Part shown: one piece after another, positions 44,550 through 52,592 of the stretch
How the letters are laid out: each line of letters begins with the position of its first letter
Position numbering within the stretch: position 1 is the stretch's first letter
Source of the DNA: Cellulosimicrobium sp. ES-005
GTDB lineage: Bacteria > Actinomycetota > Actinomycetes > Actinomycetales > Cellulomonadaceae
Direction of reading: 5' to 3'
DNA length: 64,000 nucleotides
NCBI RefSeq assembly: GCF_040448685.1
Contig: NZ_CP159290.1
Span: 2,728,001-2,792,000 of the forward strand
Program-made: the position numbers and the translations under genes
The notes under the pieces: generated by a model
Database searches by the model: none
Told to the model about the DNA's origin: nothing
The model's input: the letters and a program-made list of their open reading frames with translations, nothing else

Positions 44550-46478
44550 TCAGCCGCAGGAGACGCCCGCGTAGCGGTAGGACAGCTCCTGGGTCGTCGA
44601 CCCGTCGTCGGACGTGACCGTGACCGTCGCGGTGCCGGACGGGATCTCCGCCGTGCGGGCCGCGAACGACTGGTACGTGCTGCGGTGCGGGACGACGTCG
44701 TCGAACGACCGCGTCCCGTAGGGCGTGGCGAGCGTGATGTCCGCGCGGCCGTCCCCCGTGCTCGTCGCGCGGACGGCGACGGCCGCCCGGTGGCCGAGGC
44801 AGCGCGCCTGGACCTGGACGTCGGCGCCCACGCCGGGCGTGAGGTCGGCCGTGGCGGAGAACGTCTCGGCCGCCATGAGCGGGCGCAGGCGCTGCTCGAG
44901 CTCGTCGTCGACGAAGTAGTCCTTGAGGCGCGAGTCGTCGAGGACGTTCCCGATCGCGGCGACGATCATCGCCTGGTCGAGCGACAGGTAGCGCTCGGCG
45001 ACCGTGCCCGAGCGGACGGCGACCGAGTCGTAGAACCCGCCCGGCCCGTACGCGCCGAGGTCGTCGGCGAGGTGGGCGAGGTTGTCGAGGACGCCCTCGG
45101 TGTCGTACGCGAGGCCGAGGAACGACGCGTGCGGCGTCACGACGCCGTCGCCGAACTCCGGCGTCGGGTTCGTCGCCTCGCGGCAGCCGTCGAACCCGAG
45201 GTCGACGTCCGTCTCGCCGTCGGACAGGTAGCCGTCGGAGCGGAGCCCGATCGCGTCGACGCCGTACTCGGCGTACCCCCCGGACGGGTTGCTCGCGGGC
45301 GAGAAACCCCAGGCCCCGTACCCGGCCTCGTCGAGACCGTGCTCCTTGTGCGCGCGCACGACGAGCGGGTGGTTGACGCCCCACGACGTCGGGCCCCACT
45401 CCGCCTCGGGCACCAGCATGTCCGGCATGAGCGCCTCGAACATCGAGCCGCCCCAGCCCGGCACGACCGCCATGTCGCGGTAGCGGTACGCGCCCTCGAA
45501 GACGGGGACGCCCAGGTACTCGCGCGTCTCGCCGATCGGCTTCTGCTCCTGCCACGACCAGTCGCACGTGTCCGGGAACGTCCGGTAGCTCGCGTAGTAC
45601 GCCTCGGGCGGCACGTCGCCCTCGGCGATGCCGAGGTAGGTCGCGATGCGCGTCTCGGAGACCGTCGTGTCGTAGTGGTGGCACGTGTAGTAGACGTCGG
45701 TGCCCGTGCCGAGGTAGTCGCCCGCCACGGAGCAGCCGGGCGGCTCCTCGTCCCAGAACCCGCCGCGCAGCAGCCCCACGCCGAGGTCCGGACGCGCGTC
45801 CGGGTTGTAGAAGGCGCCGAAGTGCATGTCGTCGTAGATCGCGCGCGCCTCGTCCGCGAGGCTCGGCTCCGCCTCCGCGACGACGCGCAGGCCCGCGGCC
45901 AGCCAGCCGTTGTCCACCGAGCTGAGGAACTGGTGGACGACGTCGCCGCTGTCCGGCCACGTCTCGACCCGGTCGCCGGTCGCGGGGTCGTACCAGTTGT
46001 AGAACATCCCGCTCGCGTCGTGCCGGTCGAGGGACGCGACGGTGTCGAGCGTCGTCGCGAGGCGGTCGTGCGCCTCGTCGGCGTCGACCAGGCCGAGGTC
46101 GCGGGCCACGACGGTGGACCAGAGCCAGCCGCCGATGTTCGTCGGCGACGTGTACGCGCTGCTCGATGCCGGGTCCAGGTCACCCTCGATGTTGTCCGCG
46201 GGCAGGCCGGTCCCCTCGTCCGTCATGGCCTCCAGCGAGGTGTACGTGTCCTCCAGGTATGTCTCCAGCGTCGCGCGCTGCGCGCCGGTCAGGCCGGGCG
46301 GCCCGACGCCGGGCGTCGCCTTCGCGGGGACGCTCCCCGCCGCCGGGACGCTCTCCGCCGCGGCGGGGGCGGCGAGGCCGGCCGCCAGGGCCAGGCCGCC
46401 GACGAGTCCGCTCGCGACGAGCGCGGCTCCGCGGCGGCGGTGCACGCCGTTCCGCGCGTTCGTGGTCGTTCCATCCAT
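44550..46478 (-). CDS. Secreted GH144-like beta-1,2-glucanase / glucoamylase-fold protein
   Basis: A 642-residue exported enzyme, signal peptide about 1-41 (ALAAGLAAPAAAES). Residues about 70-545 have the (alpha/alpha)6 pattern of the PF10091 glucoamylase-like / GH144 group: ASSSAYTSPTNIGGWLWSTVVARDLGL, SGMFYNWYDPATG, FLSSVDNGWLAAGLRVV, VVPGWGGSMFEALMPDML, WGVNHPLVVRAHKEHGLD, YGAWGFSPASNPSGGYAEYGVDAIGL, VVTPHASFLGLAYD. GH144 members cut beta-1,2-glucan to sophoro-oligosaccharides, which would feed the transporter at 30.7-33.9 kb. Other PF10091 proteins have different or unknown specificity. The C-terminal 90 residues (QARCLGHRAAVAVRA to YAGVSCG) are the module shared with two other secreted proteins here. 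Confidence 0.78.
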   Translation of the reverse strand: MDGTTTNARNGVHRRRGAALVASGLVGGLALAAGLAAPAAAESVPAAGSVPAKATPGVGPPGLTGAQRATLETYLEDTYTSLEAMTDEGTGLPADNIEGDLDPASSSAYTSPTNIGGWLWSTVVARDLGLVDADEAHDRLATTLDTVASLDRHDASGMFYNWYDPATGDRVETWPDSGDVVHQFLSSVDNGWLAAGLRVVAEAEPSLADEARAIYDDMHFGAFYNPDARPDLGVGLLRGGFWDEEPPGCSVAGDYLGTGTDVYYTCHHYDTTVSETRIATYLGIAEGDVPPEAYYASYRTFPDTCDWSWQEQKPIGETREYLGVPVFEGAYRYRDMAVVPGWGGSMFEALMPDMLVPEAEWGPTSWGVNHPLVVRAHKEHGLDEAGYGAWGFSPASNPSGGYAEYGVDAIGLRSDGYLSDGETDVDLGFDGCREATNPTPEFGDGVVTPHASFLGLAYDTEGVLDNLAHLADDLGAYGPGGFYDSVAVRSGTVAERYLSLDQAMIVAAIGNVLDDSRLKDYFVDDELEQRLRPLMAAETFSATADLTPGVGADVQVQARCLGHRAAVAVRATSTGDGRADITLATPYGTRSFDDVVPHRSTYQSFAARTAEIPSGTATVTVTSDDGSTTQELSYRYAGVSCG

Positions 46479-46502
46479 CAGGCACTCCTTCGTGTCGTGA
46501 CC

Positions 46503-46516
46503 CCCGAAATTTCGGG
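46503..46516. promoter_or_regulatory. Palindrome upstream of GH144-like gene
   Basis: CCCGAAATTTCGGG is a perfect 14-bp palindrome 25 bases upstream of the GH144-like start. The CGAAA/TTTCG core resembles operators of LacI-family xylan or glucan regulators in Streptomyces. The LacI regulator at 43348-44364 is a candidate binder. Confidence 0.5.
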
Positions 46517-46657
46517 CGCACTTTCCGAATGGGGGCGCAGAGAGTAGCCCGGGTGCCGGACGGGGTCAACGGAGGCCGCGTCGGGCGACGACGCCGCGAC
46601 GGGCGGCCGTGCGCGCACCGCGCGAGCTTCTCCTCGGCCGCTTCGCGGCAACCGTGG

Positions 46658-47260
46658 TCAGGAGGCTCGGGCGAAGAGGTGGTCCAGGTGCTGGTCGATG
46701 GCGGCGAGCGCGGCCCGCGGCTCGATCACCTCGAGCTCGAGCAGCGGGGTGAACCCGGTCAGCGCCAGGAGCAGGTCGGTCTCGACGTCCGGGTCGCGGT
46801 CCGGTGCGATCTGCCCCTGCGCCATCGCGTCGCGGACGAGCTGCGCGACCATCGCCCGGCCGTCGCGGAGCCCGAGGCTCGCCCGCTCGCGCAGCGCCGG
46901 GTCGTGCAGCGCCTCGAGGACGTACGCGGCGCTCATGCGGCTCGACGCCCGCGCGTCGGGGCCCAGGGGGAGCATCTCGACGAGGACGAGACGGAGCACG
47001 TCCCGCGGGTGCGGGGGCTGGTCGAGCGCGGCCAGTCCCCGCGCGACCCGGTCCGCGGTCTGCTCGGCGACGAACTCCATCGCGAAGGTCAGCATCCCGG
47101 CGCGCGACGCGAAGTAGTGCTGCACGTGCCCGAGCGAGACCCCGGCCTCGCTCGCGACCTCGCGCATCGTGGCCTTCGTCCAGCCGTGCTGGTCGACGAC
47201 CCGCCACAGCGCCCGCGCGAGCGCCTCCCGGCGTTCCTGGTGGTCCACCAGCTTCGGCAC
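46658..47260 (-). CDS. TetR-family regulator (AcrR-like)
   Basis: A 200-residue regulator, GTG 47260 after AAGGGAG. The HTH is KLVDHQERREALARALWRVV to TMREVASEAGVSLGHVQHYFASRAGML. The C-terminal domain is of the BetI-like kind (DPDVETDLLLALTGFTPLLELEV). It is divergent from the DUF1992 gene, and the palindrome between them is its probable operator. Confidence 0.88.
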   Translation of the reverse strand: MPKLVDHQERREALARALWRVVDQHGWTKATMREVASEAGVSLGHVQHYFASRAGMLTFAMEFVAEQTADRVARGLAALDQPPHPRDVLRLVLVEMLPLGPDARASSRMSAAYVLEALHDPALRERASLGLRDGRAMVAQLVRDAMAQGQIAPDRDPDVETDLLLALTGFTPLLELEVIEPRAALAAIDQHLDHLFARAS

Positions 47261-47296
47261 CCCGGACTCCCTTCCTCTGGCAGCACCCGTGACACA

Positions 47297-47308
47297 ATAC
47301 AGTTGTAT
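47297..47308. promoter_or_regulatory. TetR-type operator ATACAGTTGTAT
   Basis: A palindrome of two 5-base arms (ATACA and TGTAT) around GT lies in the 72-base gap between the divergent TetR and DUF1992 genes. It overlaps a TTGTAT sequence that could be the -10 element, so binding would repress. Confidence 0.5.
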
Positions 47309-47332
47309 GGCAAACCCTGGGAGGGAGAGACG

Positions 47333-47857
47333 ATGGCCGACCCGCACCCGTCCCCCGCGCTCTTCAACCCGTACGCCGTCGCCATCGACCAGGAGGTGGC
47401 GATCGCCCTGCTGGCCGACCTGCAGATCCGCAAGGCCATCGAACGCGGCGAGTTCGACGACCTCCCCGGCAGCGGCAAGCCGCTCCCCATCCCCGACCGC
47501 TACGACCCCGACTGGTGGCTCAAGAACCTCGTCAAGCGCGAGCGGCTCGTGGTGCTGCCACCCTCCATCGAGCTGCGCAGAGAAGACGCCGCGCTCGACG
47601 AACGCCTCGACGAGCTCTGGGTCGAGGACGACGTGCGCCACGAGGTCGAGGAGTTCAACCGCCGCGTCCTCCGCGGCCGCTACCAAGCACCCGCCGGCCC
47701 ACCCCTCGTCACCATGCCGCGGGACGTCGACCAGACCGTCGCCGCATGGGCACAGCGCCGCGCGTCGCGCGCCGCGGAGGCACGGGCGGCAGCAGCCGCG
47801 GAGACGACCGAGACGAAGCGTCCCCGCCGTCGACGCTCCCGTCGACGGTCCGAGTAG
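47333..47857 (+). CDS. DUF1992 (DnaJC28-homology) protein
   Basis: A 174-residue cytoplasmic protein. The DUF1992 core is at about 20-100: LLADLQIRKAIERGEFDDLPGSGKPLPI, then YDPDWWLKNLVKRERL and ELRREDAALDERLDEL. The C-terminus is Ala-rich, then strongly basic (KRPRRRRSRRRS). The family is widespread and named after human DNAJC28, with no firm function. Regulation by the adjacent TetR is suggested by the divergent arrangement. Confidence 0.88.
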   Translation: MADPHPSPALFNPYAVAIDQEVAIALLADLQIRKAIERGEFDDLPGSGKPLPIPDRYDPDWWLKNLVKRERLVVLPPSIELRREDAALDERLDELWVEDDVRHEVEEFNRRVLRGRYQAPAGPPLVTMPRDVDQTVAAWAQRRASRAAEARAAAAAETTETKRPRRRRSRRRSE

Positions 47858-48183
47858 GCGCCGTCGCCGACCGTGTCCAACCACCTCGGCGCACGTGCCT
47901 GGCCCGTCTTGACGCGCCGGCTCCATCGCACTGGATTCGCCCTCGGCGACGAGGATTCCCTGCGCCAGACGGCCGCCGCTGTTGACGTGCAGCGCAGATC
48001 GCGCGGACCCGCCGCTGTGCCGCGTACGACCTCGGGCGTGTCGGTCGGGTCGCGCAGGGTTGGTTGCACTCAGCGGTCCCACGGCGGCGGAAGAGGGTGT
48101 GTCTCGTGGCCGCGTGAGCCATGGGGCGATGGCTCGTCAGACGGCATCGGCGCGGGTAGGCGGTGGCCTGTAGCGTCGCCGAG
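47858..48183 (+). other. Intergenic stretch without recognised feature
   Basis: About 326 bases between the DUF1992 gene and the methyltransferase. I see no credible coding frame, RNA gene or strong hairpin. The methyltransferase promoter presumably lies in its right part. Confidence 0.6.
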
Positions 48184-48939
48184 ATGGAACGCTCCGAGAT
48201 CTTCGACATCGCCCACCTGCGCCATCCGATCGGGGCGCCGGTGGCGCCCGAGCGGCTACGCGAACTGGTCGGCTGGCTGAGCCCGAGCGACGGTGCCCGC
48301 GCCGTCGACCTCGGGTGCGGCGAGGGCGAGTGGCTGCAGGAGCTGCTGCTCGCCCACCCCGGAATCACCGGCGTGGGGATCGACCACATGCTCCCGGCCT
48401 CTGCCGCCCGGCGTGCCGAGGAGCGGAAGCTGAGCGACCGGGTGCGCTGGATCGAGACGGATGCCGCCACCTGGGACGACGGGGTCTTCGACGTGGTGCT
48501 GTGCATCGGCGCAAGCCACGCCTTCGGCAGGCTGGAGGACATGCTGGCCGCTGTCCGGCGGCAGCTGCGCCCCGGTGGCCAAGCGCTGATCGGTGACAGC
48601 ATCTGGGAGGGCGCTCCGTCGGCTTCTGCGCTGGCAGCGCTCGATGTTTCCGTCGACGCCTATCCCGACCTCGCCGGCTTCGTGCGGGCCGTCCACGAGC
48701 ACGGCTTCGAGCCGTCGTACGGGCACGTCAGCACGTTGGCCGAGTGGGACGACTACCAGTTCAGCTGGACCGGGTCGCTCGTCGACTGGGCCGTGCGGGA
48801 GGCCCCGACGACCGAGGATCGCGACCAGGCACTTGCCGCTGCACGTGAGAATCGCGATGCCTGGCTGAGCGGCGCACGACGCGAACTAGGGTTTGCCACC
48901 TTCGTCCTGCACGACGTCGCCGTCAGCACGCGTGACTGA
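48184..48939 (+). CDS. SAM-dependent class I methyltransferase
   Basis: A 251-residue Rossmann methyltransferase. Motif I is GARAVDLGCGEGEWLQELL, the acidic motif II is TGVGIDHM, and DGVFDVVLCIGASHAFG is the motif IV region, followed by LRPGGQALIGDSIWEG. Substrate unknown. The ATG at 48184 is chosen because the earlier in-frame codons lack a ribosome site. It marks the left border of the lower-GC accessory stretch. Confidence 0.85.
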   Translation: MERSEIFDIAHLRHPIGAPVAPERLRELVGWLSPSDGARAVDLGCGEGEWLQELLLAHPGITGVGIDHMLPASAARRAEERKLSDRVRWIETDAATWDDGVFDVVLCIGASHAFGRLEDMLAAVRRQLRPGGQALIGDSIWEGAPSASALAALDVSVDAYPDLAGFVRAVHEHGFEPSYGHVSTLAEWDDYQFSWTGSLVDWAVREAPTTEDRDQALAAARENRDAWLSGARRELGFATFVLHDVAVSTRD

Positions 48940-49190
48940 CCGGCGTGCACGTCGCTGCCACGTGATGACTGCCGCGGTACTTCCGTACTGCCGGACGCCG
49001 CCACACACGTCGCGCGTACGCCTGTGGTTGCTCAGGCAAAGCACTCCCCATGCAGCATGTGTGCAGGACTCTGCAATCTAGGCTGCACGTCTGTCGACGT
49101 GCCACGCAGATTGCACGGACACGCCGCCCTACCTTGCACGATCCCGTGCGTAGCGCGGGTCGTGCGCGAAGTAGGTTGCATCATGCCTGG

Positions 49191-49823
49191 TCAGCGCCGG
49201 AAGCTTCGCGCGAGCACGAGGGGGCGACCCGAGCCGCGACGCGCACCATTGTCGGGGTGCCGACCTGCAGTTCGACCTACCCAGCGCAGAACCGGTACCC
49301 CAATGAGTGCGCCCGCCCGATCCCCGGGCAGGGGGCGACCGCCACACTGGGCCTTCCCGCGCATACCCGGCGGTGTCTTCTCAGTCGCAGCCGTGCTTGC
49401 TGATCGTTGTGATCCACTGGTGATGCGTCGTTGCTGCTCGCGCTTCTGATCGAGTACGAACCTCATCGCCCCGCCCGAGACGATCGTGCCGATCGCTGTC
49501 GCCGAGGCCCCCACGGGAGTCAGCGGCGGCGACGATCAGCGCGATCAACGACGCGACCACGCAACCGCGACGAAGAAGCCCAACCAGTTGTAGCGGCGAA
49601 GCATCGATGCCTCGTACTCCCGCTGCTGCGCGAAGAAGGCACACACCGGCGTAATGGTGCACACGGACTCGCGCACCGCGTTGGGCCCACAGCGCACCGT
49701 GGCAATCCGTAGCCAGCGCCCTGACGTGGCTGCCGGCGCCCGCAACGACGGCGACGGCCCACCCCCGTGGCACCGGTAGGCGTCCTGGCCGCCGTACCTC
49801 GGCGCGTCCACCGACGACGACAT
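49191..49823 (-). pseudogene. Frameshifted remnant of a small two-TM membrane protein
   Basis: On the minus strand a frame opens at ATG 49823 and reads to EYEASMLRRYNWLGFFVAV, then hits stops. If one base is supplied near 49560 the next frame reads VVASLIALIVAAA. Skipping one base near 49518 returns to the original frame with TPVGASATAIGTIVSGGAMRFVLDQKREQQ. The rebuilt protein has two hydrophobic helices and a basic cytoplasmic end. The shifts compensate, so this is either a recently broken gene or two sequencing errors. The downstream part to 49191 may not be coding. It lies divergent from the membrane-protein / L7/L12-like pair. Bases 48940-49190 hold nothing I recognise. Confidence 0.45.
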
Positions 49824-49851
49824 AGCACGACGGTCGTGCAGGCACTAGATT

Positions 49852-50418
49852 GTGAGCGTGCCTGTTGCCCGGGAAGGCAGTTCCGAACGGTCGCAGGGCG
49901 AGGCCCGGCCTGAACGGCTGGAGCTGTACAAACTCGCCTACGCCGAGAGTTCGCGTGCGCTCGAGTTCCAGCTGAAGCAACTCGAGGGTGTGCGGCAGCG
50001 CACCGTGCAATACCTCGCATTCGTCGGGACAGCCACGGCTTTCCTGGTCGGTACCAGCCTCAGCGGCTCGACCCGTGACACCCTTTTCTTCATCGTCGCC
50101 GCGCTGGGGACACTCATCGCCATCGCATCGGTCGTTCTCGCCGCGCACATTCTCCTGCTCGCCGCGCTCCGCTGGGGCCTGCCACGATTCCAATGGTCGT
50201 TCGCGATGTCCGGAAAACGCTTGGTCGAGTGGATCGAGCCACAGGTCGGCGCCCCGAACGAAGTCGACTACATCCGCGCCCTCACCCTCTTGAACGACGA
50301 AGCCTACGAATCCAACGAGTCGTCGCTACAATCACTGCACCGCTCCTTCTCGACCTTCGTCGTACTCGGCTTCGTGCAACTGAGCGTCTGGGTCGTGCTG
50401 GCGTGGCTGAGGGGATAA
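49852..50418 (+). CDS. Three-TM membrane protein of unknown function, paired with L7/L12-like gene
   Basis: A 188-residue protein (GTG 49852, or 186 residues from GTG 49858). Residues 18-50 are a charged helix (ERLELYKLAYAESSRALEF, KQLEGVRQRTVQYLAF). Hydrophobic segments are about 52-69, 77-105 and 166-186, with a soluble loop of about 60 residues at 106-165 holding WIEPQVGAPNEVDYIRAL. The plan recalls small membrane effectors of signalling or defence systems, but no family is certain. It lies 35 bases upstream of the extended L7/L12 paralogue, in the same direction, so they are likely co-transcribed. Confidence 0.6.
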   Translation: MSVPVAREGSSERSQGEARPERLELYKLAYAESSRALEFQLKQLEGVRQRTVQYLAFVGTATAFLVGTSLSGSTRDTLFFIVAALGTLIAIASVVLAAHILLLAALRWGLPRFQWSFAMSGKRLVEWIEPQVGAPNEVDYIRALTLLNDEAYESNESSLQSLHRSFSTFVVLGFVQLSVWVVLAWLRG

Positions 50419-50453
50419 GTTCGCCCGATCAATCAGCAGAATCGAGGAGCTGA

Positions 50454-51059
50454 GTGCCTGACAAGCGCCATCGCGACGACGCGAGCGGTGAACCGACCCA
50501 GGACCCATCCCCGTCCCCTGCCACGGAACCTGCCTCCGATCCGTCCCCCACCCAGACGCCGTCGCCAACCCCGAGCGCCGATCCCGAACCCGCAAAGACT
50601 CCGTGGCGTCCCCCAGACGGCCCCAGCCCTATGCGTAGGGGCCCGCTCCTCGAACGTGGTCATGTGAAGCTGAGTGCACGCGACCTCATCGAGCAGTTTC
50701 GGGGCTTGAACCTCATCGAGCTCAACGAGTTCGTGAAGGCCTTCGAGGAGACCTTCGAGATCACCGCCGCCGCCCCCGCCGCCATCGCGGTCCCCGCCCC
50801 CGCGGGTGGCTCGGGCGACGCCCCGGCCGAGGAGGAGAAGGACGAGTTCGACGTCATCCTCGAGGCCGCCGGCGACAAGAAGATCCAGGTCATCAAGGAG
50901 GTGCGCGCGCTCACGTCCCTCGGCCTGAAGGAGGCCAAGGACCTCGTGGACGGTGCCCCGAAGCCGGTCCTGGAGGGCGCGAACAAGGAGACGGCCGAGA
51001 AGGCCAAGGCTGCCCTCGAGGGCGCCGGCGCCACCATCGCAGTCACCTCCTCCCACTGA
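50454..51059 (+). CDS. Ribosomal protein L7/L12 paralogue with Pro-rich N-terminal extension
   Basis: A 201-residue protein, GTG 50454 after a good GAGGAG site, so the extension appears to be truly translated. Residues 1-70 are Pro/Ser/Thr/Asp-rich and disordered. Residues 72-201 are a complete bacterial L7/L12: N-terminal dimerisation domain ([19 protein letters not shown], then [12 protein letters not shown]), Ala/Pro hinge, and factor-binding domain ([40 protein letters not shown]). The housekeeping rplL normally follows rplJ, which is absent here, so this is a second copy in an accessory context. The intact factor-binding face suggests it can bind translational GTPases or compete in the stalk. 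Partner by position: the three-TM protein. Confidence 0.8.
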   Translation: MPDKRHRDDASGEPTQDPSPSPATEPASDPSPTQTPSPTPSADPEPAKTPWRPPDGPSPMRRGPLLERGHVKLSARDLIEQFRGLNLIELNEFVKAFEETFEITAAAPAAIAVPAPAGGSGDAPAEEEKDEFDVILEAAGDKKIQVIKEVRALTSLGLKEAKDLVDGAPKPVLEGANKETAEKAKAALEGAGATIAVTSSH

Positions 51060-51320
51060 CAGCTTTCGGACGAGGAGCGCCAACAGGTCGTTGCCGCACG
51101 CCGGCCACATCCTCGGTGCCGGTGCCCGGCGCCCCGCGCTGCATTCACATACGGGCGCACTTCTGGGCCCCGGACTCTCCCCCGCCTGATCCCTGGTGTC
51201 ATGGACCGGTCCGGACTCATCCGAGGAGGTGCCTCCTTCCTTATGGACGCTTCACCGGCGCCATCGTCTGGCTCGGTCGGTGAGTTCGGGATTCGAATGT
51301 CGGTTGTTCCGGAGTCGTTC

Positions 51321-51346
51321 GGGACTGCCCCAGCATCGGTTGACTC
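51321..51346. repeat. IS3 terminal inverted repeat, orfB side
   Basis: Twenty-six bases beginning GGGACTGCCCCAGC, the exact inverse of 52567-52592. They end 7 bases before the orfB stop. Confidence 0.9.
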
Positions 51347-51352
51347 TTTGAG

Positions 51353-52246
51353 TTAGGCCGCGAGGGCCAGGGTGTTAGCAGCGTAGACGGTCTCGAACTC
51401 GATGGGTGTCATGCGGCCGAGTCGGGTCTGTCGGCGTCGGCGGTGGTAGGTCTTCTCGATCCAGGTGATGATCGCCAGGCGTAGTTCGTCTCGGGTGGCC
51501 CACCGTTTGCGGTTGAGGACGTTCTTCTGGAGCAGGGCGAAGAAGCTCTCCATGGCGGCGTTGTCCCCGGCGGCGCCGACCCGGCCCATGGAGCCGGTCA
51601 CGGCGTGCCGGCCGAGCGCTTGGACGAAGCGCCTGGAACGAAATTGCGATCCCCTGTCGCTGTGGCACGTCGTGCCGGCCTGCTCGCCAGCGGCGGGGAT
51701 CACGGTGCGGCGGGCTGCGGCGTGATCGAGCGCGGCCACGGCCAGGGAGGATTTCATGCGTGAGTCCATCGAGTAGCCCACGATGCGCCCCGACCAGACG
51801 TCCTTGATCGCACACAGGTAGAGCTTGCCCTCGCCGGTGGGGTGCTCGGTGATGTCCGTGAGCCATAACCGGTTCGGACCGGGCGCGGTGAAGTCGCGTT
51901 GGACGCGGTCGTCGTGCACGGGCGGACCCGGTCTCTTGCCCGACCCGCGACGCTTGTGGAACGAGGCAATCAGGCCCGCCTCGCGGCACAAGGACCAGAC
52001 GGTGTTAGGTGACACGCTCAAGCCGGCGTCGACGAGTTCGTCGGCGACGAACCGGTACCCGAACTCCGGGTCGTCTCGGTGCACGTCCCAGGCCGCGTTG
52101 ATCGGGTGCGCCCGCTGCAGGTCTGCGGGCGTGACGGGGCGGGCCTTCCACGCGTAGTAGGCCTGCTTGGAGAACCCGAGCACCCGGCAGGTCACCGCGA
52201 CGGGGATACCGTCCGCGGCCAGGTCACCGACCAGCGGGTACGTCAT
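51353..52246 (-). CDS. IS3-family transposase OrfB (DDE integrase domain)
   Basis: A 297-residue catalytic subunit from ATG 52246, which overlaps the orfA stop (ATGA). It has the HTH_21 region (HPINAAWDVHRDDPEFGYRFVADEL) and the rve core. Catalytic residues: Asp in LWLTDITEH, Asp in CHSDRGSQF, Glu in DNAAMESFFALLQKN. The C-terminal LGRMTPIEFE motif is typical. The functional transposase is probably the OrfAB fusion produced by -1 frameshifting. Confidence 0.95.
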   Translation of the reverse strand: MTYPLVGDLAADGIPVAVTCRVLGFSKQAYYAWKARPVTPADLQRAHPINAAWDVHRDDPEFGYRFVADELVDAGLSVSPNTVWSLCREAGLIASFHKRRGSGKRPGPPVHDDRVQRDFTAPGPNRLWLTDITEHPTGEGKLYLCAIKDVWSGRIVGYSMDSRMKSSLAVAALDHAAARRTVIPAAGEQAGTTCHSDRGSQFRSRRFVQALGRHAVTGSMGRVGAAGDNAAMESFFALLQKNVLNRKRWATRDELRLAIITWIEKTYHRRRRQTRLGRMTPIEFETVYAANTLALAA

Positions 52247-52524
52247 TTTGGGGAGATCTCCTTCGCGAAGTACGCCGCCGCCCGGCGCAGGATCTCGACT
52301 TCCTGCTCGAGCTGACGGTTGCGCCGCTTGAGCTCGCGCAGCTCGGCCGACTCGGTCTTCGTGACTCCGGGCTTGGCGCCGTTCTCGACATCGTCGGCGG
52401 CCAGCCAACGGCGCAGGCACGACTCGGTGATGCCGAAGTCCTTCGCGATCTGCGCGATCGAACCACCCTGACGGGCGACCGCGATCACGTCGCTACGGAA
52501 CTCGGCGGGATAGGGCTTGGGCAC
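52243..52524 (-). CDS. IS3-family transposase OrfA (HTH and leucine zipper)
   Basis: A 93-residue DNA-binding subunit. The HTH is YPAEFRSDVIAVARQGGSIA followed by QIAKDFGITESCLRRWL. A coiled coil, ELRELKRRNRQLEQEVEILR, mediates multimerisation. It ends KEISPK at the slippery site. Confidence 0.93.
   Translation of the reverse strand: MPKPYPAEFRSDVIAVARQGGSIAQIAKDFGITESCLRRWLAADDVENGAKPGVTKTESAELRELKRRNRQLEQEVEILRRAAAYFAKEISPK
52246..52252 (-). other. Programmed -1 frameshift slippery heptamer
   Basis: The minus strand reads C CCA AAA just before the orfA stop, an X XXY YYZ heptamer. A -1 slip reads CCC AAA ATG ACG, entering the orfB frame exactly. The orfB ATG directly follows, so reinitiation is also possible. 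Confidence 0.8.
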
Positions 52525-52566
52525 GGGGACATCCTTCCAGCGAGGACCACAGTCCTCACAGATCAG

Positions 52567-52592
52567 GAGTCAACCGATGCTGGGGCAGTCCC
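52567..52592. repeat. IS3 terminal inverted repeat, orfA side
   Basis: Twenty-six bases ending GGGGCAGTCCC, the exact inverse of 51321-51346, about 42 bases before the orfA start. A GAGGAC/GTCCTC dyad lies between. Confidence 0.9.

Noticed and set aside
51224-51237. AGGAGGTGCCTCCT dyad after the L7/L12-like gene
   Set aside because: Loop of two bases and short stem; too weak to call as a terminator, and it may be chance.
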